A DNA stretch of 6,989 bases from Clostridia bacterium. GTDB lineage: Bacteria > Bacillota > Clostridia > Oscillospirales > Oscillospiraceae. Positions within the stretch are counted from its first letter, which is position 1. Every line of letters begins with the position of its first letter. Both the position numbers and the translations under genes were made by a program. A model generated the notes under the pieces. It did not search any database and was not told the DNA's origin. It saw only the letters and a program-made list of their open reading frames with translations. Below, piece after piece: positions 1-5,585 of this stretch. The stretch spans positions 1 through 6,989 of the forward strand of contig QKDF01000141.1 of the NCBI GenBank assembly GCA_003245395.1. Direction: 5' to 3'.

Positions 1-22
1 ATCCGGCCCTTCCGGGCGGGAT
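1..22 (-). terminator. Probable cysK terminator hairpin, cut by window edge
   Basis: A near-perfect hairpin lies 18 nt after the cysK stop: ATCC-C-GCCC, loop GGAA, GGGC-C-GGAT. That is eight pairs with one C-C mismatch and a tetraloop. Its position suggests an intrinsic terminator for cysK, but the T-tract that would confirm it falls outside the window. Confidence 0.5.
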
Positions 23-40
23 GATGTACTTGCCGTTTCT

Positions 41-970
41 TCACTCCCGGAACATCGGGGTGGAGAGATATCGCTCCCCTGTGTCGGGCAGCAGGGCCAC
101 GATGGTCTTGCCCCGGTTTTCCGCCCGCTTGGCCAGCTCCATGGCCGCCCACAGGGCCGCACCGGAGGTGATGCCCGCCAGGACGCCCTCGCTGCGGGCC
201 AGTTCCCGTCCGGCGGCGTAGGCATCTTCATCCTCCACGGGGATGACCTCGTCCAGAATCTCCCGGTTCAGGTTTTTCGGGATGAAGTTGGCGCCGATAC
301 CCTGCAATCCGTGGGGGCCGGAGCGTCCCTGTGTCAGCAGCGGGGAACGGGCCGGCTCCACCGCGGCCAGATAGACACCGGGCTTTTGCTCTTTTAAGTA
401 CCGGCCCACGCCGGAAACCGTACCGCCAGTGCCGACGCCCGCCACGAAGATGTCCACCGTGCCCTCCGTATCCGCCCAGATTTCCGGCCCGGTGGTGCGG
501 TAGTGGGCGTCTGGGTTGGCCGGGTTATCGAACTGCCCGGCCACGATGCTGCCGGGGATGCTCTTTTGCAGCTCCTCCGCACGGGCCACGGCTCCCGCCA
601 TGCCCTCCGCGCCGGGAGTAAGGACGATCTCGGCGCCGTAGGCCGCGATCAGGCTGCGCCGCTCCATGCTCATCGTGTCCGGCATGGTCAGAATCACCCG
701 ATAGCCCAGCGCCGCACCGCAGGCCGCCAGGCCGATGCCCGTGTTGCCGGAGGTGGGCTCAATAATGGTGGCGCCGGGGGCAAGCCGTCCTTCTGCCTCC
801 GCCTTGAAAATCATGTTTGCCGCCACCCGATCCTTGGCGCTGCCGGCGGGGTTCATACACTCCATCTTGACCAGCAGAACTGCATCCAGACCGTGGGCCC
901 GCTCCAAATGACGCAGACGCAGCAGCGGTGTGGTGCCGATCAGATCGGTGACGCGCTCGTATAATCTCAT
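41..970 (-). CDS. cysK: O-acetylserine sulfhydrylase (cysteine synthase A)
   Basis: The 309-residue product is the usual CysK length. It is a cytosolic PLP enzyme that makes L-cysteine from O-acetylserine and sulfide. Visible family marks are the PLP lysine K46 in NPAGSAKDR, the substrate loop TSGNTG (73-78), the phosphate-binding GTGGTVSG (180-187), GIGANFIPK (224-232), TSG (268-270) whose serine faces the PLP pyridine nitrogen, and the C-terminal PDTGERYLSTPMF typical of CysK. The ATG at 970 is chosen over an in-frame ATG 99 nt upstream because it starts at the conserved MRLYERVTDLIGTTPLL, has AAAGGGG at 979-985 as ribosome binding site, and lies just downstream of a good promoter that the longer form would overrun. 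SAKDR replaces the commoner SVKDR, a mild change. It follows the metal-transport operon on the same strand but seems to be its own unit. A cystathionine beta-synthase-like enzyme is a less likely alternative. Confidence 0.95.
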   Translation of the reverse strand: MRLYERVTDLIGTTPLLRLRHLERAHGLDAVLLVKMECMNPAGSAKDRVAANMIFKAEAEGRLAPGATIIEPTSGNTGIGLAACGAALGYRVILTMPDTMSMERRSLIAAYGAEIVLTPGAEGMAGAVARAEELQKSIPGSIVAGQFDNPANPDAHYRTTGPEIWADTEGTVDIFVAGVGTGGTVSGVGRYLKEQKPGVYLAAVEPARSPLLTQGRSGPHGLQGIGANFIPKNLNREILDEVIPVEDEDAYAAGRELARSEGVLAGITSGAALWAAMELAKRAENRGKTIVALLPDTGERYLSTPMFRE

Positions 971-994
971 GGAAATCGCCCCTTTCTTTTTTCG

Positions 995-1023
995 ATTGTA
1001 CACCCTTTCACCGGACAGTACAA
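995..1023 (-). promoter_or_regulatory. cysK promoter containing an inverted repeat
   Basis: On the minus strand TTGTAC (1018-1023) and TACAAT (995-1000) are separated by 17 nt. The -10 matches 5 of 6 consensus bases and the -35 matches 3 of 6. Transcription would start near 988, giving a short leader with the ribosome binding site at 979-985. TTGTAC and GTACAA (996-1001) are exact reverse complements, so the promoter hexamers lie in a dyad that a regulator could bind. I see no T-box or S-box features in this leader. Confidence 0.55.
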
Positions 1024-1132
1024 CCGACCCCGGAAATTTCTCTCCGGAGCCGTCAGTGGGGATAGACATCTCTTTCCACCTACCGGGCGGTGGCTGTGGT
1101 GCTGCAGCTCAGGTTCAGCAGCGCCGCGGGGC

Positions 1133-1987
1133 TCATGCCCGCACATTCCCTTTTTTCCGGCGCTCGCCTCCGGGCGCACCGCGGCGGATACGGGCCATAA
1201 TCGCCTTGACTGTGAAGATCACCAGCAGGCAGATCACGCCCACCAGCACGATGGTTCCGCCGGGCTTGAGTGACGCGTAATACGCCAGAAACAGCCCGGA
1301 GACGGTGAATGCCTCGGCAAAGGCCATGGACCAAAGCAGCGTGGAGCGGTAGCTTTTGCCGAACTGCATCCCGCAGGCCACGGGCACCACCATCATGGAC
1401 GAGACGATCAGCGCGCCCACCGTCCGGGCGGCGATGGATACGGTCACGGCGGTGAGCACCGTGAACACGCTGTTCACCACGCCCACGGGCACGCCCGCCA
1501 GACGGGCCGCACGCTCGTCCAAAGCCACGTAAAACAGCTCCTTATACAGCAGCACGAAGGACAGCAGGATTATCCCGCTCACCGCCGCCACGGTGTAAAG
1601 CTCGGCGTCGCTAATGGCCACGATGCTGCCGAACAGGAAGCTGTTGAAGCTGGCGGCGTTGCCCACGAAGCCGGACAGCACGCCCGCCAGACCCACGCCC
1701 GCGGACAATATTACGGCGATGGACATCTCCGCATACCGAGGCAGCTTTTTGCGGATGGCCTCGATGCCGAAAGCGGCGGCCACGCAGGCGCACGTCGCCC
1801 CCAGCACGGGGTTGACATTTAAAAGCAGGCCCGCCGCCACGCCCGCCAGAGAGGTGTGGGACAGAGCGTCGCCGATCATGCTCAGCCGTTTGAGCACGAT
1901 CACCATGCCGATGCACGGAATGATCGCCGCCAGCAAAATACCCACGGCAAACGCCCGGCGCATGAATGCGTATTCAAAGATTTCCAT
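1133..1987 (-). CDS. znuB: Metal (zinc-type) ABC transporter permease, ZnuB/AdcB family
   Basis: This 284-residue integral membrane protein belongs to the ABC-3 permease family, which imports Zn2+ or Mn2+. It has many hydrophobic segments (for example about 14-32, 46-75, 88-108, 132-148, 168-205, 218-238 and 245-262). Family marks include VLKRLSMIGDALSHTSLAG (31-49), the cytoplasmic coupling segment DERAARLAGVP (157-167) and KPGGTIVLV near the last helix. The C-terminus is a short basic tail. AGGAGG lies 8 nt before the ATG at 1987. The start overlaps the end of the ATPase gene by 14 nt, which implies translational coupling. The reading frame is intact, but the ATPase that must power it is frameshifted. 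Sequence alone does not separate Zn from Mn specificity. The zinc call rests on the ZnuA-like partner. Confidence 0.9.
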   Translation of the reverse strand: MEIFEYAFMRRAFAVGILLAAIIPCIGMVIVLKRLSMIGDALSHTSLAGVAAGLLLNVNPVLGATCACVAAAFGIEAIRKKLPRYAEMSIAVILSAGVGLAGVLSGFVGNAASFNSFLFGSIVAISDAELYTVAAVSGIILLSFVLLYKELFYVALDERAARLAGVPVGVVNSVFTVLTAVTVSIAARTVGALIVSSMMVVPVACGMQFGKSYRSTLLWSMAFAEAFTVSGLFLAYYASLKPGGTIVLVGVICLLVIFTVKAIMARIRRGAPGGERRKKGNVRA

Positions 1988-2734
1988 AGCCGGAACCTCC
2001 TGTGGCCGTGACGTCGGGGTGGGTGTGGCGGTGGAGCCGCTCCGTGTGGTACTGCTGCGGCGTCAGCTCCACCAGCGTGCCGTTTTCCAGGCAGTAAATC
2101 ACACTCGCCAAGCCGTCCAAACGCTCGGGCTCGTGGCTGACCATCAGGATGGTCAGGCCGGACGTTCGGTTCAGCTCCATCAGCAGCCGGTAAAACGCAT
2201 CGCTGCTCTGCCGATCCATGCCGGAGGTGGGTTCGTCCAGAATCATCAGCTCCGGCCCGCCCACCAGCGCCCGGGCCAGCAGCACCCGCTGGCGCTGCCC
2301 GCCGGACAGCGCCCCGATCAGCCGGGAGCCGTATGCCTCCATGCCCACGGATGCAAGCGCCCGGCGCACCATCTCCCGATGTTCCCGCCGGGGAAGGCGG
2401 AACAGGCCGATTTGGGAAAACAGGTTGGCCTGCACGATCTCACGATCTCATTCACAGACGCGGGAAACTCCGCGTGTCCGCCCAGACCGTCCTGGGGCAC
2501 ATACCCCACCTTGGGCCAGCCGCGAAAGCGGCGGGTTTCCTCCCCCAGCACCCGGACCGTCCCGGAGGTGGGCGTCAGCTCCCCCAGCAGGAGTTTTAAG
2601 AGCGTGCTCTTTCCCACGCCGTTGGACCCGATCAGGGCGGCAAAGCCGCCCTGCGGAAGTGTAAAACTGAGATTGGATAAAACCGGAACCTCTCCGTAGG
2701 AAAAGGAGAGGCCGTTTGCCTCCAGCATGTTCAT
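1974..2734 (-). pseudogene. znuC: Metal ABC transporter ATP-binding protein, frameshifted by an 8-bp tandem duplication
   Basis: Two reading frames together make one complete ZnuC-like ATPase. The first (ATG at 2734, AAAGGA ribosome binding site) carries Walker A GSNGVGKST (residues 36-44) and the Q-loop YVPQDG (78-83), then leaves frame after residue 98 (SVNEIV) and stops at 2318 as a 138-residue product. The second resumes at QANLFSQIGL and carries the signature LSGGQRQR, Walker B LMILDEP, D-loop SGMD and H-loop MVSHE, ending at 1974. The break coincides with CACGATCT present twice in tandem (2433-2448). Removing one copy restores an unbroken 250-residue protein, a normal family length. The gene lies 13 nt after znuA and overlaps znuB by 14 nt. 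A GTG at 2435 could start the second half, but without a convincing ribosome binding site. The break could be a real mutation, a reversible slippage switch, or a sequencing or assembly error. Confidence 0.9.
2433..2450. repeat. 8-bp tandem duplication inside znuC
   Basis: CACGATCT is directly repeated (2433-2440 and 2441-2448), and the period continues for two more bases (CA). Eight is not a multiple of three, so the extra copy shifts the ATPase frame. Deleting one copy restores SVNEIVQANLF, exactly the continuity expected of the family. Confidence 0.95.
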
Positions 2735-2747
2735 ATGGATTCCTTTC

Positions 2748-3716
2748 TTATTCCAGCGCCGCTTTGAGAATCTGCAAATTCTGGCGCATCACGGAGAAGT
2801 AATCGTCCCCGGCGGCCAGCTGGTCGTCGGTCAGGCCCTCCAGGGGGTTGAGCGTCTCCATCTTGGCGCCGGTGGCGTCGGCAATGGTCTGGGCCACCTT
2901 GGGGCTGACCAGATTTTCGGAGAAGATGATCTTCACGTTGTTGGTCTTCACAAAGTCCTGGATCTCCGCCATGCGGGCGGGGTCGGGTTCGGAGTCGGGA
3001 TCGATGCCCTCAATGCCCATCTGGTTGAGTCCGTAAGCGTCGCACAGGTAGCCGAACGCCTCATGCGACACGACGATGTCCTTGTTCGGCAGGCCGGAGA
3101 GCGTCGTCTTGAACTCCTGATCCAGCTTGTCGCACTCGGCGCTCCACTTGGTATAGTTGGCCTCATAGTCCGCCTTGTGGTCGGGGTCGGCCTGGATCAG
3201 GGCGTTTTTGATGTTCTCCATCTCGATTTTCGCGTTCAGGGGCGCGAGCCATACATGGGGATCGACGTCCGCATCGGCACTGGTCGCGGCACTGGCGGAA
3301 GCGTCCTCTTCCTCGTGGAAGCCGTGAAGCAGAGTGACGCCGTCGGACGCCTCCACCGTGACCAGGTTCTTATTTTCCAGGGTGTTCAGCACACTGGTTA
3401 CCCAGTGCTCCATCCCCGCTCCGCTGTAGATAAACACGTCTGCTTTCTCCAGGGTGGTGATGTCGGTGGGCGCCGGCTCCCAGTCATGGGGCTCGGTGCC
3501 GGCGGGCACCAGGTCCGTAACCGTCACATGGTCGCCGCCGATCTTCTCTGCGAAGTCGTACATGGGGTAAAAGCTGGCCACCACGGACAGCGCAGCGGGG
3601 GAACCCGCGTCGCCAGAGGACGAGCCGGACGCGGCGGGCCTATTCCCGGCTCCGCAGCCGACAAGCAGGGATACGAACAGCAGGGCGGCCAGCGCCGGTG
3701 CAAGAAACTTTTTCAT
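2748..3716 (-). CDS. znuA: Zinc-type ABC transporter substrate-binding lipoprotein, ZnuA/AdcA family
   Basis: The 322-residue extracytoplasmic lipoprotein captures a divalent metal for the ZnuBC channel. The N-terminus MKKFLAPALAALLFVSLLVGC ends in the lipobox LVGC, followed by a Gly/Ser/Ala-rich linker. Metal-ligand landmarks of the TroA/ZnuA fold are the His in GTEPHDWEP, a short acidic/His loop HGFHEEED, DPHVWLAP, and SHEAFGYL. Near the end FSENLVSPKVAQTIADATG and LNPLEGL are typical of ZnuA/AdcA. The His/Asp-rich loop is short compared with many ZnuA proteins. I chose the ATG at 3716 because it opens the signal peptide; GGAGG is present upstream, although 12 nt away, which is long. In-frame codons reach back to 3830 but add a non-signal basic extension across a hairpin region. 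It is second in the operon, 13 nt before the ATPase gene. Manganese is a possible alternative substrate. Confidence 0.9.
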   Translation of the reverse strand: MKKFLAPALAALLFVSLLVGCGAGNRPAASGSSSGDAGSPAALSVVASFYPMYDFAEKIGGDHVTVTDLVPAGTEPHDWEPAPTDITTLEKADVFIYSGAGMEHWVTSVLNTLENKNLVTVEASDGVTLLHGFHEEEDASASAATSADADVDPHVWLAPLNAKIEMENIKNALIQADPDHKADYEANYTKWSAECDKLDQEFKTTLSGLPNKDIVVSHEAFGYLCDAYGLNQMGIEGIDPDSEPDPARMAEIQDFVKTNNVKIIFSENLVSPKVAQTIADATGAKMETLNPLEGLTDDQLAAGDDYFSVMRQNLQILKAALE

Positions 3717-3717
3717 G

Positions 3718-3728
3718 GATAATGATAA
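3718..3728 (+). promoter_or_regulatory. Fur-like half-site between the znuA ribosome binding site and start
   Basis: GATAATGATAA matches the first 11 bases of the classical Fur consensus GATAATGATAATCATTATC, but the second half does not continue the match. It fills most of the unusually long gap between GGAGG and the znuA ATG. It may be a weak extra operator or just AT-rich spacer. Confidence 0.25.
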
Positions 3729-3785
3729 CCTCCGGATTTTGAATTTAGAGCGCAAAAAAGCAAGGCGGCAGTCCGTCACCACGCA

Positions 3786-3817
3786 GGAAAGAACGCCTTT
3801 ACGGCGGTTCTTTTTCC
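3786..3817. terminator. Imperfect hairpin between the small gene and znuA (attenuator or terminator candidate)
   Basis: On the plus strand GGAAAGAACGCC, loop TTTAC, then GGCGGTTCTTTTTCC form a stem of about 12 pairs with a one-base and a two-base bulge. Each strand reads as a G/C core followed by a T-rich run, so it could terminate in either direction. On the coding (minus) strand it lies about 70 nt before znuA. It could attenuate transcription into znuABC or set the ratio of small protein to transporter. Confidence 0.4.
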
Positions 3818-3831
3818 TCAATGGACGCACT

Positions 3832-3847
3832 GCCCCCCTGCGGGGGC
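3832..3847. terminator. GC-rich hairpin directly after the small membrane-protein gene
   Basis: GCCCCC-CTGC-GGGGGC is a perfect 6-bp stem with a 4-nt loop, beginning 1 nt past the stop codon of the preceding gene. On the minus strand no T-run follows, so it may stabilise mRNA or pause polymerase rather than terminate. On the plus strand TTTAATTATT follows, but no plus-strand gene ends there. Confidence 0.4.
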
Positions 3848-3848
3848 T

Positions 3849-4160
3849 TTAATTATTCAGCCTGATTTTCAGCGTCAGCAGCGACGCGGCAGGGGCAAAG
3901 ACGGACTCCGCCGCCACCGGAGCCAGAGCAGGGCGCAGCAGCACGGCGGCAGCGGCGACAGCCCCGACGCCCGCTGCGCCGGAGGTGATGGATGTGACCG
4001 TGTGCAGGCAGGCGTCAATCCGGGCGCAGATCACGCAGCCGTCACCCGTGCAGTGGTGGTGCAGATGCGTGGCCACAAACAGTCCCGACAAGGTTACCGC
4101 CGAGAGGAAGCAGGCCAGCAGCACCGCAGCGATCATTCGATTGTGCTTCACCTGACGCAT
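3849..4160 (-). CDS. Small two-helix membrane protein with extracytoplasmic His/Cys cluster, first gene of the zinc operon
   Basis: The predicted product has 103 residues. A hydrophobic segment (about 9-30) is followed by THLHHHCTGDGCVICARIDA and CLH, which hold H32, H34-H36, C37, C42, C45, C51 and H53. A second Ala/Val-rich hydrophobic segment (about 57-76) and a short tail ending LTLKIRLNN follow. The His/Cys loop looks like a metal site. With the first helix as an anchor it would probably face outside, though topology is not certain. I know no assigned function. From memory, similar small proteins sit beside Fur-family and zinc-transport genes in Clostridia, unverified here. The ATG at 4160 is chosen because longer in-frame starts (to 4259) lie at or above the predicted transcription start. 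A GTG one codon upstream (4163) is better spaced from AAAGGA, and an ATG at 4136 is also possible. It precedes znuA by 132 nt containing two hairpins. A role as metal chaperone, sensor or accessory subunit is inference. Confidence 0.7.
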   Translation of the reverse strand: MRQVKHNRMIAAVLLACFLSAVTLSGLFVATHLHHHCTGDGCVICARIDACLHTVTSITSGAAGVGAVAAAAVLLRPALAPVAAESVFAPAASLLTLKIRLNN

Positions 4161-4243
4161 CACAGCTTGTTTTCCTTTCGCCTCTAGCCGTTTCCGGTTC
4201 CTCGCACAGCATCCTTGCCGCAAGCAGATACTAAATCCGAATT

Positions 4244-4288
4244 TGAATATCATTCTCACATTTTAAGAGGTCGGTTTCTGTTTGTCAA
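4244..4288 (-). promoter_or_regulatory. Zinc-operon promoter overlapped by a Fur/Zur-type box
   Basis: On the minus strand TTGACA (4283-4288, perfect) and TAAAAT (4260-4265, 5 of 6) are 17 nt apart, a strong sigma-A promoter. Just downstream TGAGAATGATATTCA (4244-4258) matches the 7-1-7 Fur-family consensus TGATAATNATTATCA at 11 of 14 fixed positions. The predicted start (about 4253) falls inside the box, so bound repressor would block initiation. Repression by Zur when zinc is replete is the natural reading given the operon, but Fur or PerR cannot be excluded. Confidence 0.75.
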
Positions 4289-4332
4289 GAGGACATCCCG
4301 TTTTTCCCGTAGTCGCTCTTTTGTCTCAGACG

Positions 4333-4383
4333 GTGGGCAGGACCTTCGCCCCGCTTCTGGCGAAAAAAAGCCAGTCGGCCCAC
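4333..4383. other. Foldable non-coding element with mutually exclusive stems
   Basis: An outer stem GTGGGC (4333-4338) with GCCCAC (4378-4383) encloses two competing hairpins: CTGGC/GCCAG (4357-4361 with 4370-4374, loop GAAAAAAA) and TTCGCC/GGCGAA (4345-4350 with 4359-4364). The two cannot form together because they share 4359-4361. It lies in the gene-free stretch 4161-4549. I match it to no known riboswitch, SRP, RNase P or T-box motif. Either strand could be transcribed. Outside this element, the promoter, the box at 4406-4428 and the IS end, I see nothing else in the stretch. Confidence 0.35.
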
Positions 4384-4405
4384 AGAGATATGCAGCGTGT
4401 TCCTT

Positions 4406-4428
4406 TATTATAATTGCAAATGATAATA
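4406..4428. promoter_or_regulatory. Second Fur/Zur-like dyad with an embedded -10
   Basis: This is a 23-bp near-palindrome: arms TATTATAATT and AATGATAATA around the centre GCA, differing from perfect symmetry at two paired positions. The segment GCAAATGATAAT resembles the left half of Fur boxes. On the minus strand it contains TATAAT (4407-4412), and on the plus strand GATAAT (4422-4427). Neither has a convincing -35. It may control an upstream promoter of the zinc operon or a divergent gene now cut off by the IS. Confidence 0.4.
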
Positions 4429-4445
4429 TGGAGAGAATTGGCTGA

Positions 4446-5585
4446 TTGTAAAATGAAGTTGGACACTTGAATAGAAAAATCCATAGTGATTTTCCTCATG
4501 GTAAAATGGTAACGACAAAGACACCAAATACCAAGGAGGGGTAATCACTATGGACTGCCAAGATTATATCACAACTGAACCGGAACGCAAGCGCGGGCAG
4601 CACTTAGGCCCCACGGAACGTGGCGCCATTCAGGAACTGCGCAAATTAGGACTTTCGTATCGAGCCATTGCCCACAAAGTAAATTGTGCTCATGGAACAG
4701 TCCAGAATGAGCTGAAACGTGGCACACCGCCCCGCAAAAGCCGAAAAGGGCGTGCTCCCGGATACAGTGCCAAGCGGGGTCAATCCGTTTACAAGAGCAA
4801 CAGAGAGCGATGCAAAAAGCGCCATTCCATTCTCCGTTGCTCCAAGTTCGTGGCGTTTGTAGTTAAGATGGTCCGAAAGCACAGCTGGTCTCTGGACGCC
4901 TGTGTTGGCTATGCAAGATTACATAAACTGTTCCGAGATGATGAAATGGTTTGCACCAAGACTCTTTACAATGAACTGGAGGCAGGCAATCTGCCGCTCA
5001 CGGTCTTTGAAGTCCCCGATGTTCTAAAACGTAGGGTTTCCAATGGAAAGAGCCATGTCAACAAACGTCCCAAAGGCCGCAGCATTGAGGAACGCCCCGC
5101 TGAGGTTGCCGCCCGTGTGGAGTTGGGTCACTGGGAAGCTGACACAGTTGTTGGCCTCCGGAACGGCAAAGAAGCGGTCGTATTCTCCCTTGTTGAGAGA
5201 GTGACTGACAACTACATCGCCATGCGTATTCCAAGCAAGACCAGCGAGGCAGTGCAAACCGCCATGCAGGCCCTCCATGCCGAATATGGTAACCGCTTTT
5301 CCGATGTTTTCAAAAGTATTACCGTTGACAACGGCTCGGAGTTTGAAGACTTCGCTCTGGTTGAAGAGTGGGGCACGGAGATCTACTTTGCACATCCGTA
5401 CTCGTCATGGGAGCGGCCCGTAAATGAGCGCCACAACGGCCTATTGCGGGGTTTTATTCCAAAGGGTGTCTCTATGGAGGAGTTCTCTCCAGAGCAGATT
5501 TTGGCATTTGCCGATGAACTGAATGGACGCCCGCGCAGGCGGCTCGGCTACCAGACACCGGAGGAGCTGTTCGAAGCATTGCTGA
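4446..5585 (+). mobile_element. IS30-family insertion sequence, right end deleted
   Basis: The element starts near TTGTAAAATGAAGTTGGACA (about 4447-4466), which I read as its left terminal repeat by position and by the IS30-like TTGGACA. It carries one transposase gene. The inverse copy (TGTCCAACTTCATTTTACA) that should mark the right end does not occur after the gene. Instead the sequence passes directly into the wall-protein gene between about 5579 and 5592. With one end missing, the copy should be unable to transpose by itself, and no target duplication can be identified. Both boundaries are approximate. Confidence 0.7.
4480..4554 (+). promoter_or_regulatory. 12-bp inverted repeat masking the transposase start codon, with internal extended -10
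   Basis: TCCATAGTGATT (4480-4491) is the exact reverse complement of AATCACTATGGA (4543-4554), which contains the transposase ATG (4550-4552). The loop holds the ribosome binding site AAGGAGGGG (4533-4541) and an extended -10, TGGTAAAAT (4499-4507), predicting a start near 4514. Transcripts from that promoter lack the left arm. Read-through transcripts from outside would include it and could fold the start codon shut. Confidence 0.6.

Noticed and set aside
971..1069. 33-residue N-terminal extension of CysK
   Set aside because: It would cross the promoter, and its residues do not resemble CysK. The ATG at 970 has the ribosome binding site and the conserved N-terminus.
1076..1093. CCACC/GGTGG hairpin after the permease gene as operon terminator
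   Set aside because: Only five pairs with an 8-nt loop and no T-run on the minus strand, so too weak to call.
971..1132. T-box or SAM riboswitch upstream of cysK
   Set aside because: The predicted start leaves only a short leader, and neither the T-box core nor S-box motifs are visible.
1614..2699. Long plus-strand open frame (361 codons) opposite znuB/znuC
   Set aside because: Low-complexity antisense of two well-identified genes, spanning their boundary, with no domain of its own.
2727..3722. Long plus-strand open frame (331 codons) opposite znuA
   Set aside because: It is the antisense shadow of a GC-rich gene with a clear signal peptide and metal-binding motifs. The product shows no recognisable domain.
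3717..3830. 38-residue N-terminal extension of the ZnuA-like protein
   Set aside because: It would place a basic non-signal segment before a normal lipoprotein signal peptide and overlaps a hairpin.
4446..4520. Repeated GTAAAATG (4448-4455, 4501-4508) followed by GACA as subterminal transposase sites
   Set aside because: Only two copies with different spacing; the second overlaps the -10 and could be coincidence.
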